From Streptomyces sp. A0642 (GTDB taxonomy: Bacteria > Actinomycetota > Actinomycetes > Streptomycetales > Streptomycetaceae): DNA of 64,000 bases. The translations under genes and the position numbers were made by a program. The DNA lies in assembly GCF_004795105.1 (NCBI RefSeq), contig NZ_SSBL01000025.1, positions 30,978 to 94,977 of the forward strand, given 5' to 3'. Under the pieces are notes generated by a model, which saw only the letters and a list, made by a program, of their open reading frames with translations, was not told the origin of the DNA and did no database searches. Of this stretch, positions 42,899-50,907 are shown in pieces. The first letter of the stretch is position 1. The number at the start of each line of letters is the position of its first letter.

Positions 42899-44287
42899 AT
42901 GCCAAGGATCATGTGTATGCGTGCCTTCCTTGCATCCTCCATCGGTGTCACCTGTGTGGCAGCTCTCGCGCTGCCCCTCGCCGCGCCCGCGGGCGCCGCC
43001 CCCGACACCGCCGCCCATCCGGCCACCGCGGGATCCGTTCCCGCCGAGGCGTCCGAACCGGCCGGAGTGCCCGGTTCGACGCAGTCCCTGGCCCTGAACC
43101 CCTCGGCCACCCCCTCCGAACGAGCCACCGGGGCCCCCGCAGGACGAGGGCTGCCCGAGCGCGACGTCCAGCCCTTCTCCCTGGTGGGCGTCGTCTGGGA
43201 CGACGTGGACACCGAACTCCAGGGCACCGCCCAGGTCCGCACCCGCGCCACCGGCACCGGCCGCTGGTCCGACTGGCAGGACCTGGAGACGCACAACGCC
43301 GAGCACTCCGCCGACGCCGGGACCGCCGAGCGTGACGCGGGGGCCGCCCGCGGCTCCACCGCCCCGCTCTGGGTCGGCGCCTCCGACGGCGTCGAGGTCC
43401 GGGTGCGCCCCGAGACCCCCGGCCCCGCCGAGGCTCCCGTACCGCTGCCCGCCGGCCTGCGCCTCGAACTCGTCGATCCCGGCAAGGACCCCCAGCAGAT
43501 CCCGGACACCGACCTGGCGGAGTCGCCCGGAACCGACCAGGCGGAGACCTACGCCACCGGCGTGGCAGGCGCGGACCGCGCCGCCTCGCTCGCCACCACC
43601 GCGCTCGGCGCCTCCGTGCTCCCCGCTCTGAGCAAGGCCGAGACCGAGGAGGCCGCAGGCCTGGCGCCCGCCGCCAAGCCGTACATCGGACCCCGGCCGC
43701 GCATCATCACCCGCAAGGGCTGGGGCGCCGACGAGAAGCTCCGCGAGAGCGGGTTCGCGTACACCAAGACCGTCAAGGCCGCGTTCATCCACCACAGCGC
43801 CACCGGCAACAACTACACGTGCTCCCAGGCGCCCTCGGTCCTGCGCGGCATCTACCGCTACCACGTCAAGAGCAGCGGCTGGCGCGACATCGGCTACAAC
43901 TTCGCCGTCGACAAGTGCGGAAACATCTACGAGGGCCGCGCCGGAGGCGTGACGAAGGCCGTCATGGGCGCGCACACCCTCGGCTTCAACACCAACACCA
44001 TGGGCATCGCCGTGCTCGGAACCTTCAGCTCGTCGAACCCGCCCGCCGCCGCCGTCACCGCCGTCTCCAAGCTCACCGCCTGGAAGCTCGGACTGTTCGG
44101 CGCCAACCCCAAGGGCAAGGTGACCCTGACCTCGGGCGGCAGCAACAAGTACAAGAAGGGCAAGAAGGTCAAACTCAACGTCATCTCCGGTCACCGCGAC
44201 GGATTCGCAACCGAATGCCCCGGAGCGCGTCTCTACAAGAAGCTCGGCACGGCCCGGACCGCATCGGCCCGGCTGCAGGGCCGCTGA
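42899..44287 (+). CDS. Secreted PGRP-type N-acetylmuramoyl-L-alanine amidase
   Basis: A 462-residue protein from ATG 42899, with GGAGTGG upstream; ATG 42917 is an alternative. The signal peptide is FLASSIGVTCVAALALPLAA. A Pro/Ala-rich middle section includes a beta region, SLVGVVWDDVDTELQGTAQV. The C-terminal amidase/PGRP domain has zinc ligands in KAAFIHHSATGNNY, GHRD and ECPG, plus RGIYRYHVKSSGWRDIGYNF and GNIYEGRAGG. It cleaves the stem peptide from muramic acid outside the cell. The position near LCP genes fits wall remodelling. Confidence 0.9.
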   Translation: MPRIMCMRAFLASSIGVTCVAALALPLAAPAGAAPDTAAHPATAGSVPAEASEPAGVPGSTQSLALNPSATPSERATGAPAGRGLPERDVQPFSLVGVVWDDVDTELQGTAQVRTRATGTGRWSDWQDLETHNAEHSADAGTAERDAGAARGSTAPLWVGASDGVEVRVRPETPGPAEAPVPLPAGLRLELVDPGKDPQQIPDTDLAESPGTDQAETYATGVAGADRAASLATTALGASVLPALSKAETEEAAGLAPAAKPYIGPRPRIITRKGWGADEKLRESGFAYTKTVKAAFIHHSATGNNYTCSQAPSVLRGIYRYHVKSSGWRDIGYNFAVDKCGNIYEGRAGGVTKAVMGAHTLGFNTNTMGIAVLGTFSSSNPPAAAVTAVSKLTAWKLGLFGANPKGKVTLTSGGSNKYKKGKKVKLNVISGHRDGFATECPGARLYKKLGTARTASARLQGR

Positions 44288-44371
44288 CGCGAAAGGAGCC
44301 GCCTCCCGGCGCCGGACGCGCCGGAGGCCTGCTGCGGGCTGCTGACCGGAGGACCCCTCCACCGGTCTGCA

Positions 44372-44377
44372 TACACT
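44372..44377 (+). promoter_or_regulatory. Candidate -10 box for nucleotidyltransferase
   Basis: TACACT lies about 55 bp upstream of GTG 44432. No clear -35 element is seen. An imperfect hairpin at 44298-44327 just before it may terminate the amidase mRNA. Confidence 0.35.
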
Positions 44378-44431
44378 GGCCAGCCAATAAGCTCACCAGG
44401 CCCGGCCCCAGCAGGAAGCAGAGACAGTGCT

Positions 44432-45523
44432 GTGACAGAGGCAAAAGAAGCGATCCTCCTGGTCGGCGGCAAGGGCACCCGGTTGCGCCCGCTCACGGTG
44501 CACACCCCGAAACCCATGGTTCCGGCAGCAGGCGTCCCCTTCCTCACGCACCAGCTGGCGCGTGCCCGGGCCGCCGGGGTCGAGCACATCGTCCTCGCGA
44601 CGTCCTACCTGGCGGAGGTCTTCGAGCCGTACTTCGGTGACGGTTCGTCGCTCGGCCTCCACATCGAGTACGTCACCGAACGCGAACCGCTCGGCACCGG
44701 CGGCGCCATCCGCAACGTCGCCCGTCGGCTCACCTCTGGCCCGGACGAACCGGTCCTCATCTTCAACGGCGACATCCTCACCGGCCTCGACATCCGGGCA
44801 CTGGTCACCTCGCACGCCGACTCCGGAGCGGACGTCTCCCTGCACCTGACCCGGGTCGAGGACCCGCGCGCCTTCGGCCTCGTGCCGACGGACGGCACCG
44901 GCCGGGTCACCGCGTTCCTGGAGAAGCCGCAGTCGCCCGAGGAGATCGTCACCGACCAGATCAACGCGGGGGCGTACATCTTCCGCAGATCGGTCATCGA
45001 CACCATTCCGGCCGGCCGTCCCGTCTCGGTCGAGCGGGAGACCTTCCCCGGACTGCTCGCCGACGGCGCGCACCTCCAGGGCATGGTCGACTCGACGTAC
45101 TGGCTGGATCTCGGCACTCCCCAGGCGTTCATACGGGGCTCCGCCGACCTGGTCCTCGGCCGCGCCCCCTCCCCGGCCGTCCCCGGCCGGTGCGGCGACA
45201 GCCTCGTCCTGCCGACCGCCTCCGTCGCCCCCGACGCCAAACTCTCCGGCGGCACGGTGATCGGCGCGGACGCCGTCATCGGCGCGGGCGCCAGGATCGA
45301 CGGCTCCGCCGTGCTCGCGGGCGCCTTCGTCGAACCGGGCGCGGTGATCACGGACTCCCTGGTCGGAGCGGGCGCCAGAATCGGCAGCCGAACGGTCCTG
45401 GAGGGCGCGGTCGTCGGCGACGGGGCCGAGGTCGGGGCCGACAACGAACTGCGCGACGGCGTCCGCATCTGGTGCGGGGCCCGCCTGCCCGCCGCGTCGG
45501 TACGGTTCTCCTCGGACGAATGA
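44432..45523 (+). CDS. NDP-sugar pyrophosphorylase, probable mannose-1-phosphate guanylyltransferase
   Basis: A 363-residue enzyme. The nucleotidyltransferase signature ILLVGGKGTRLRPLTVHTPK is at the N-terminus, followed by PLGTGGAIRN, IFNGDILTGLDIR (metal Asp) and FLEKPQSPEEI. The C-terminal third is a left-handed beta helix of hexapeptide repeats (GTVIGADAVIGAGARIDGS). It would join mannose-1-phosphate and GTP to give GDP-mannose, matching manA and manB in the same window. Glucose-1-phosphate specificity remains possible. GTG 44432 lacks a strong ribosome site. Confidence 0.85.
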   Translation: MTEAKEAILLVGGKGTRLRPLTVHTPKPMVPAAGVPFLTHQLARARAAGVEHIVLATSYLAEVFEPYFGDGSSLGLHIEYVTEREPLGTGGAIRNVARRLTSGPDEPVLIFNGDILTGLDIRALVTSHADSGADVSLHLTRVEDPRAFGLVPTDGTGRVTAFLEKPQSPEEIVTDQINAGAYIFRRSVIDTIPAGRPVSVERETFPGLLADGAHLQGMVDSTYWLDLGTPQAFIRGSADLVLGRAPSPAVPGRCGDSLVLPTASVAPDAKLSGGTVIGADAVIGAGARIDGSAVLAGAFVEPGAVITDSLVGAGARIGSRTVLEGAVVGDGAEVGADNELRDGVRIWCGARLPAASVRFSSDE

Positions 45524-45572
45524 CCGGACCGGCCACCGCCCCGTGAAGTTCCGGGGTGGCCGGAAACAGCCG

Positions 45573-45578
45573 TACCCT
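45573..45578 (+). promoter_or_regulatory. Candidate -10 box for DNA glycosylase gene
   Basis: TACCCT would start transcription near 45585, giving a short leader with GAGGA before GTG 45613. This argues against the longer frame starting at 45556. Confidence 0.4.
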
Positions 45579-45612
45579 CGACAGGCACCCCCGACTACCG
45601 AGGACCTCACCC

Positions 45613-46596
45613 GTGGCAGGACGATTCGCTCCCCGCAGTGCCCCGCGCGCGGCCGTCCCGCACCAGGCGGCGGCGACGCCCGTCCCGGCGCCGCTGACCC
45701 GGGAATGGACCCCGCACGGCCCGCTCGACCTGCGGCTCGTCCTCGGCCCGCTGCGCCGCGGCCCCGCCGACCCCACGTTCCGGATGTCCGCCGACGGCTC
45801 CGTCCGCCGGGCCAGCCGCACCCCCGCGGGCCCCGGCACGCTCCATGTCGTCGCCCGCGGGGGCCGGATCGAGGCGGCGGCGTGGGGGCCCGGCGCGTCC
45901 TGGCTGCTGGACCGGCTGCCGGCCCTGCTGGGCGCGTCGGACGACCCGTCGGCCTTCACCCCGCGCCACCGGCTGCTCGCCGTGACCCATCACCGCCGGC
46001 CGGGCCTGCGCCTGCTGCGCACCGGCCTGGTGCTGGAGTCGCTGATCCCCTCGGTCCTGGAGCAGAAGGTCACCACGGACGAGGCGTACCGCGCCTGGCG
46101 GCTGCTGGTGCGCACGTACGGGGAGCCGGCGCCCGGCCCGCAGGAGTACGGCCTCTACGTCATGCCGGACGCCCGCACCTGGTCGCTGATCCCGTCCTGG
46201 GAGTGGCACCGCGCGGGCGTGGACAGCAAGCGCTCGGCGACGATCCTGCGCGCGGTCCGGGTGGCCCGCCGCATGGAGGAGGCCGCCGCCATGACACTGA
46301 CCGACGCCATGGCCCGCCTCCAGGCGATCCCCGGCATCGGCCCCTGGACGGCCGCCGAGACCCTGCAACGGGCGAACGGCGAGGCGGACGCGGTGACGGT
46401 CGGCGACCTCCACCTCCCCGGAATCGTCGGCCACGCGCTGGCCGGCAACCGGAACGCGGACGACGAGGAGATGCTGGCGCTGCTCGCCCCGTACGAGGGC
46501 CAACGCCACCGGGCCACCCGCCTGATCATGCTCTCCGACAATCTCCCGCCCCGCCGGGCCCCCCGCATGCAGCCACGCAACATCGCCCGCCTGTGA
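45613..46596 (+). CDS. DNA-3-methyladenine glycosylase 2 family protein
   Basis: A 327-residue HhH-GPD glycosylase of the AlkA/HhH type that removes alkylated purines from DNA. The helix-hairpin-helix is LQAIPGIGPWTAAETLQRAN, and the catalytic aspartate follows in AVTVGDLHLPG. The middle part has SLIPSVLEQKVTTDEAYRAW, which corresponds to the LxxxIxxQQ segment. GTG 45613 is set by GAGGA eight bases upstream. Together with the AlkD-like gene at 29.0 kb it gives the window two alkylation-repair functions. Confidence 0.9.
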   Translation: MAGRFAPRSAPRAAVPHQAAATPVPAPLTREWTPHGPLDLRLVLGPLRRGPADPTFRMSADGSVRRASRTPAGPGTLHVVARGGRIEAAAWGPGASWLLDRLPALLGASDDPSAFTPRHRLLAVTHHRRPGLRLLRTGLVLESLIPSVLEQKVTTDEAYRAWRLLVRTYGEPAPGPQEYGLYVMPDARTWSLIPSWEWHRAGVDSKRSATILRAVRVARRMEEAAAMTLTDAMARLQAIPGIGPWTAAETLQRANGEADAVTVGDLHLPGIVGHALAGNRNADDEEMLALLAPYEGQRHRATRLIMLSDNLPPRRAPRMQPRNIARL

Positions 46597-46654
46597 GCGC
46601 TCCGGGCCACGGGTCAAGCCTGCCCGGTTCCCTCACGGGCCTGGGCGCACATCA

Positions 46655-46746
46655 AGCCCGTCCGGCGTTTGAGGACCGAGGGTCCGGGGGCAGCGCCCCC
46701 GGCTCCGGGAAGGGGCGGGTGGGGGGCAAGGCCCGCCGCAGGCGCG
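46655..46746. repeat. Dispersed intergenic repeat, copy A
   Basis: It starts with AGCCCGTCCGGCGTTTGAGG, then GGTCCGGGGGCAGC with its GCCCCCGG complement, then GGGAAGGGGCGGG, and ends in GGCCCGCCGCAGGCGC. The same ordered blocks occur at 59424-59510, and the first block also at 1649, 1723 and 2138. It lies between convergent genes, so it may act as a terminator. Confidence 0.75.
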
Positions 46747-46764
46747 CAGCCCCCGGCCACCGCC

Positions 46765-48078
46765 TCACCGCACCGTGACGAACCCCTCCGCATCGCGCCC
46801 CACGCGGCGCGCCGGAGCCGCCGCCGGCCGCCCCACCGCCACCGCACCCAGCGGATCCCACGACGCGGGCAGCGACAGCACCTCCCGCACGACATCCCGG
46901 CAGAACATCGTCGAGGACACCCACGCGGAACCGAGCCCCTCGCCCGCCAGCGCGACCAGGAAGTTCTGGATACCGGCGCCCGCGGCGACCACGAACATCT
47001 CGCGCTCCGCCCCGTCCCGCCGCGCGTCCCCGTACGTGTGGGAGCCGTCCATCACCATGCACGGCACCGCCAGATACGGCGCCCGGCGCAGCACATCGCC
47101 CCGCCGCACCCGCTGGGCGATCGACTCCTCGCTCTTGCCGTCCCGCCGCAGGTCCGCGATCCACGCGTCCCGCATCGCGTCCAGCAGCCGGGTCCGGGAC
47201 TCCCGCGACTCCACCAGGACGAACCGCCAGGGCGTCGTGTGGTGCGGGGCCGGGGCCGTCACCGCCGCGGCCACGGCGCGCCGCACCGCCCCGGGGTCCA
47301 CCGGCTCGTCGGTGAACTCGCGGACCGTACGCCGCTGGGTCACCGCCTCCCGCACCGCCTCGGACGTCCCCAGCCGGAACATGTCGTCCGCCGCGACCCG
47401 CACCATGGCCCGGGCCCCGGCGGCGTCGGCCGGGTCCATGACGTGGCCGAGGCCGCGCACCACCGCCACCGGCAGTCCGTCCGCCTTGCCCTTGACCAGG
47501 TCACCGGCCGAGGCGAGCTCGTCCGCGGTGGCGACCACGGTCGCGCTCAGCGGATTGCCGTACGCGTCGCTGCCGCCCCGCAGATCGTCGAGTACCCGCA
47601 CCCCCGCCGCGCCGATCGCGACATCGGTCAGCCCGTTGCGCCACGGCCGCCCGAAGGTGTCCGTGACGACGACGCCGACGTCGACGCCGAGCGTGTCGCG
47701 CAGCCCTTCCCTGATCGCCCGCGCCGAGGCGTCCGGGTCCTCGGGCAGCAGCAGGACGGTTCCGGCCGGGGTGTTCGACGCGTCGACCCCGGCGGCGGCC
47801 ATGACCAGGCCCTGCCGGTTCTCCACGATCCGCAGCGTGCCGCGCCGCGCCACCACCCGTACCGTCTCGGCGTCGATCGCCGACTCCCGGTCGGCGGCCT
47901 CGACGATCCGGCCCTCCGCCTTGGAGACGATCTTCGAGGTGACGAGCAGGACGTCGCCGTCGACGAGTCCGGGCTCGGTGGCGGCGATCAGTTTCGCGAG
48001 GTCGTCCCCGGCCCGCACCTCGGGCATGCCGGGCAGCGCCCACACCCGGTACGACGGGGCCGGGCCGGCGGCGCTCAC
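46765..48078 (-). CDS. fbiB: Coenzyme F420 biosynthesis bifunctional protein FbiB
   Basis: A 437-residue two-domain enzyme. Residues 1-240 form the CofE glutamate ligase: VWALPGMPEVRAGDDLAKLI, LLVTSKIVSKAEGR, VVVTDTFGRPWRNGLTDVAIG. Residues 250-437 form the FMN-binding nitroreductase-like domain: RRTVREFTDEPVDPGAVRRA, and AGAGIQNFLVALAGEGLGSA. It reduces dehydro-F420-0 and adds the glutamate tail. The 437-residue length matches the actinobacterial fusion rather than the archaeal CofE. It overlaps the cofD gene by 4 bp, downstream of it. Confidence 0.95.
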   Translation of the reverse strand: MSAAGPAPSYRVWALPGMPEVRAGDDLAKLIAATEPGLVDGDVLLVTSKIVSKAEGRIVEAADRESAIDAETVRVVARRGTLRIVENRQGLVMAAAGVDASNTPAGTVLLLPEDPDASARAIREGLRDTLGVDVGVVVTDTFGRPWRNGLTDVAIGAAGVRVLDDLRGGSDAYGNPLSATVVATADELASAGDLVKGKADGLPVAVVRGLGHVMDPADAAGARAMVRVAADDMFRLGTSEAVREAVTQRRTVREFTDEPVDPGAVRRAVAAAVTAPAPHHTTPWRFVLVESRESRTRLLDAMRDAWIADLRRDGKSEESIAQRVRRGDVLRRAPYLAVPCMVMDGSHTYGDARRDGAEREMFVVAAGAGIQNFLVALAGEGLGSAWVSSTMFCRDVVREVLSLPASWDPLGAVAVGRPAAAPARRVGRDAEGFVTVR

Positions 48079-49031
48079 GCCCGTACCTCCTCGGCCAGCG
48101 CCAGCGCCTGCCGCGCCATCTCGGCGGTGGCGGCGACGTCGGTCATCATCAGCGGTACGGAGCGGCAGCGGATCCCCGCGGACTCCACCGCCTGCACGGC
48201 GCCCTCGTCCACGGTGTCGACGAGCCAGCCGTCCAGCAGCCCGGAACCGTAGTGCTGGGCGACCGCAGCGGCCGTCGACTCGACGCCCACCGCGGCGAGC
48301 ACCTTGTCCGCCATCCCGCGCACCGGCGCGTCGCCGACGATGGGGGAGAGGCCGACGACCGGCACCCCGGCCTCGGCGATCGCTTCCCGGATACCGGGCA
48401 CGGCGAGGATGGTCCCGACGGACACGACGGGGTTCGACGGCGGGAAGAGGATGACGTCGGCCCCGGCGATCGCCTCCAGGACGCCGGGCGCCGGCTTGGC
48501 CTGTTCGGCGCCCACGGGCACGATGGCCCGGGCCGGGACGGAGGCGCGCAGCTTCACCCAGTACTCCTGGAAGTGAACGGCCTTGCTCTCGCCGTCGACG
48601 TCGACCGCCACGTGCGTCTCGATCCGGTCGTCGGACATCGGCAGCAGCCGGACCCCCGGCTTCCAGCGCGCGCAGAGCGCCTCGGTGACGGCGCTCAGCG
48701 GATAGCCCGCGCCGAGCATCTGCGTACGGACGATGTGGGTGGCGAAGTCGCGGTCGCCGAGCCCGAACCAGTCGGGGCCGACGCCGTACGCCGCGAGTTC
48801 CTCCTTGACGTGGAAACTCTCGTCGGTGCGGCCCCAGCCCTGCTCCTCGTTGATGCCACCGCCGAGGGTGTACATCACGGTGTCGAGGTCGGGGCAGACC
48901 TTGAGTCCGAACAGATGGATGTCGTCACCGGTGTTGCCGATCACCGTGATGTCCGCGTCGGGCGCGGCCTCCTTGAGGCCACGCAGGAAACGAGCACCAC
49001 CGATACCGCCGGCCAGAACCACAATGCGCAT
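48075..49031 (-). CDS. fbiA: 2-phospho-L-lactate/phosphoenolpyruvate transferase (CofD/FbiA)
   Basis: A 318-residue enzyme. It transfers a phosphoenolpyruvate or phospholactate moiety from a guanosine diphosphate carrier to the deazaflavin Fo, giving (dehydro-)F420-0. Signatures are IVVLAGGIGGARFLRGL, VIGNTGDDIHLFGLKVCPDLDT, LGDRDFATHIVRTQML and VILFPPSNPVVSVGTILAVPG. On its own strand CAAACT lies six bases before ATG 49031, so its mRNA may be leaderless. It overlaps the fbiB start by 4 bp, forming an F420 operon. Confidence 0.95.
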   Translation of the reverse strand: MRIVVLAGGIGGARFLRGLKEAAPDADITVIGNTGDDIHLFGLKVCPDLDTVMYTLGGGINEEQGWGRTDESFHVKEELAAYGVGPDWFGLGDRDFATHIVRTQMLGAGYPLSAVTEALCARWKPGVRLLPMSDDRIETHVAVDVDGESKAVHFQEYWVKLRASVPARAIVPVGAEQAKPAPGVLEAIAGADVILFPPSNPVVSVGTILAVPGIREAIAEAGVPVVGLSPIVGDAPVRGMADKVLAAVGVESTAAAVAQHYGSGLLDGWLVDTVDEGAVQAVESAGIRCRSVPLMMTDVAATAEMARQALALAEEVRA

Positions 49032-49051
49032 GCGGACAGTTTGTCAGGCGT

Positions 49052-49074
49052 GGCCCGCCCGGTGGCGGCGGGCC
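49052..49074 (-). terminator. Short hairpin after cysteine dioxygenase gene
   Basis: GGCCCGCC pairs with GGCGGGCC around a 7-nt loop, ending one base from the cysteine dioxygenase stop and before fbiA on the same strand. It could reduce read-through into fbiA. Confidence 0.45.
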
Positions 49075-49075
49075 G

Positions 49076-49567
49076 TCAGACGGCGGCGCGCACCGCGGCG
49101 CACTGCGCGGTGTGCATCGGCATGTCGGTCAGGCCCGGGTAGTAGACGTGGAGGCTGACGGCCGGTTCGAGGGAGTCGTTGACCACTTCGTGGACGTAGC
49201 CGGGGGCGAAGACCCGCTGCGCGCCGGAACCCAGCGTCCGCTTCCCCCGGTCCGTACGCTCGGTCAGTTCGCCGTCCAGGACGGTGAGTACGCCGGAGGA
49301 CAGGCCGTGGTCGTGCAGGCCGCTGCCCTGGCCGGGGACCCAGCTGAGCAGCCAGACCTCGTAGCCGGGCCCGGTGCGGAGGCGGTGGTACCAGCGGGTG
49401 GTGGTGTCGTACCGGACGAGGTGGGCCCACTGGGCGCGGTCGGCGGCGATGGCGCGGGCGAGGCCGACGAACTCGGCCACGGTGGTGGGGTGCTCGCGGG
49501 CGGGGCGCAGGAGGTGCTGGACCTCGAGGAGGTCCCCGGCGATCTGGAGGTCGCTGTCGCTGTTCAT
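49076..49567 (-). CDS. Cysteine dioxygenase family protein
   Basis: A 163-residue cupin enzyme that oxidises L-cysteine to cysteine sulfinate with Fe(II) and O2. The cupin 1 motif is LHDHGLSSGVLTVLDGELTE (two His and a Glu region) and the third His is in VFAPGYVHEVVND. The following SLHVYYPGLTDM is characteristic of bacterial CDO. ATG 49567 has GAGGA upstream. A 25-codon ORF full of cysteine codons (49724-49801) lies in its leader, an independent hint that the enzyme acts on cysteine and is regulated by it. Confidence 0.9.
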   Translation of the reverse strand: MNSDSDLQIAGDLLEVQHLLRPAREHPTTVAEFVGLARAIAADRAQWAHLVRYDTTTRWYHRLRTGPGYEVWLLSWVPGQGSGLHDHGLSSGVLTVLDGELTERTDRGKRTLGSGAQRVFAPGYVHEVVNDSLEPAVSLHVYYPGLTDMPMHTAQCAAVRAAV

Positions 49568-49723
49568 GGGTGCGGTGGTTCCTCGGCAGGGGTGCAGGGG
49601 GTGCTGTGCGGATGCGGGGGTGTCGCAGGACCGGGGAACCAGGTGACCGCAGAGGCCGAAGGCCGTGTGGGGGGAGGGTCCGGGGGTCCGGGATGAGCTG
49701 TGCGGGGCTGGAGCGCGTGGGCT
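49568..49723 (-). promoter_or_regulatory. Leader between polycysteine ORF and cysteine dioxygenase
   Basis: 156 nt of leader RNA between the short ORF stop and the dioxygenase start. It contains a GGCCTTCGGCC hairpin and C-rich tracts. In the attenuator model this segment would fold differently depending on ribosome position at the cysteine codons. No classic T-tailed terminator is seen, so control may be Rho-dependent or translational. Confidence 0.45.
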
Positions 49724-49801
49724 TCAACAGCTGAGACAGCTGGAACAGCAACAGCGAGCCTGGACAGTGCTGCGGAACCCACGGATGTGGGTGGCGCGCA
49801 T
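49724..49801 (-). CDS. Polycysteine leader peptide, candidate cysteine attenuator
   Basis: A 25-codon ORF from ATG 49801 to TGA 49726-49724. It begins MRATHIRGFR and ends ARCCCSSCLSC, so five of the last nine residues are cysteine, followed directly by stop. It has no Shine-Dalgarno sequence, as in leaderless leader ORFs. It lies 156 nt upstream of cysteine dioxygenase on the same strand. Polycysteine leaderless ORFs acting as cysteine-responsive attenuators are known from mycobacteria. The Cys run in the right frame, ending at the stop, and in front of a cysteine-metabolism gene is unlikely to be chance. Confidence 0.8.
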   Translation of the reverse strand: MRATHIRGFRSTVQARCCCSSCLSC

Positions 49802-50271
49802 CGCTGAGGTCACTGGCATGACATCAAGGAGAACCGGAAGAACCTCCGGCTGTCAACCCGGTGGCCGGTTGAGCGGCGATCTTTCACCTCATCCGGTTAC
49901 TCCACGCGGAGAAAGGTTTATGCACCCCCGATGCCGGTCAAGTGGCGCAACAACCGCAGCGGCAAACGCGGTGGTGCTCCTGTGACCCGACTGTGATCTT
50001 GATCGCTTCGGTGATCGAATCGCAACGCGTCCGCCCTCCCGGGAGTTCTTCCCTGGGGCGGCCGGGGGGTGGCGGGGTCCGTGGCATATGTCAGGTTTTT
50101 GGTTATTTGCACACTTTACGCATACGCTTGGTTCCGCAGAGTGAATACCGGGCCCAATAGCAGATCTGAGCTTGACTGGCCCGAAGCTACACACTTGTAA
50201 TTTCACTCGTGTCGTTCGGCCGATTCGATGACGGCCGCATCACAGACGCAAGAGACGGACGAGGGGCGCAC
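49802..50271. other. Divergent control region, leader ORF/whiB
   Basis: 470 bp serving the polycysteine leader on the minus strand and whiB on the plus strand. It contains TTGACA on the minus strand at 49856-49851 without a good partner -10, a small hairpin CCGGA-TCCGG near 49840-49850, and an AT-rich stretch at 50090-50130. The whiB promoter is near its end. Developmental regulators are expected to bind here, but no site could be assigned by eye. Confidence 0.5.
50172..50201 (+). promoter_or_regulatory. whiB: Candidate vegetative-type whiB promoter
   Basis: TTGACT (50172-50177) and TGTAAT (50196-50201) are separated by 18 bp, close to consensus. Transcription would start near 50208, giving a leader of about 65 nt with GAGGGG before ATG 50272. 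This rules out use of the in-frame GTG at 50209 as a normal start. Confidence 0.55.
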
Positions 50272-50535
50272 ATGACCGAGCTGTTCCAGCAACTGCTGGT
50301 CGAGGACGCGGACGAGGAGCTCGGCTGGCAGGAGCGCGCACTGTGCGCCCAGACCGATCCCGAGTCCTTCTTTCCCGAGAAGGGCGGTTCCACCCGCGAG
50401 GCCAAGAAGGTCTGTCTCGCCTGTGAAGTCCGGTCCGAATGCCTTGAATACGCCCTTTCCAAGGACGAGCGATTCGGTATCTGGGGCGGGCTCTCCGAGC
50501 GCGAGCGACGGCGCCTCAAGAAGGCCGCGGTCTGA
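50272..50535 (+). CDS. whiB: Sporulation regulator WhiB
   Basis: An 87-residue Wbl protein that binds a [4Fe-4S] cluster and acts with WhiA to start sporulation septation in aerial hyphae. The four cluster cysteines are Cys25, Cys48, Cys51 and Cys57 (KVCLACEVRSECLEY). GIWGG at 69-73 is the sigma-contact turn, and ERERRRLKKAAV is the basic DNA-contact tail. Length, MTELFQQLLVEDADEELGW at the N-terminus and position identify it as WhiB itself rather than WhiD or another Wbl. The start is fixed by GAGGGG seven bases upstream. Confidence 0.95.
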   Translation: MTELFQQLLVEDADEELGWQERALCAQTDPESFFPEKGGSTREAKKVCLACEVRSECLEYALSKDERFGIWGGLSERERRRLKKAAV

Positions 50536-50644
50536 CCCGGCCGCCTCCGGAGGGCCCGGCCCGACCCGGCCCGCACCGCTTCGCCCCGGCCGCACGCAGC
50601 CGGACCGGTCCCCCGAGCGGGCCGGTCCCGGACCGGCGCCGGCC

Positions 50645-50685
50645 ATGGCCCGCCGCCTGCACCCTGCCCGCAGGCGGCGGGCCAT
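50645..50685 (+). terminator. Hairpin terminator after whiB
   Basis: A perfect 16-bp stem (50645-50660 with 50670-50685) and a 9-nt loop, 110 bp after the whiB stop. The rest of 50536-50907 holds no gene that I can support. Confidence 0.75.
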
Positions 50686-50907
50686 CGCCGTTCCTCCGGC
50701 CTCCCGGCCGGCTCCCGGGGCCCTCCGGCGCCCGGCTCCACCGCTGTACCGCCGCCCTCGTTCAACCGCTCCGCGCCGGCCCGGTTATCCGTACCGTTAG
50801 TGTGGGGCCCCGTCCGAGACGCGCCAACGACCCGACAGGGCGCGCGTGTACACCGATGCAGCCCCCGGGGGACGTCCCCCGGACCCGGCCGGAGGGCCCG
50901 TACCTCG

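Noticed and set aside
49564..49782. 72-codon minus-strand frame upstream of cysteine dioxygenase
   Set aside because: It overlaps the polycysteine ORF in another frame, is Pro/His/Ala-rich and lacks a ribosome site. The 25-codon ORF has far more specific composition.
50209..50271. N-terminal 21-residue extension of WhiB from GTG 50209
   Set aside because: The likely transcription start is at about 50208, no ribosome site precedes it, and ATG 50272 has GAGGGG and gives the canonical 87 residues.
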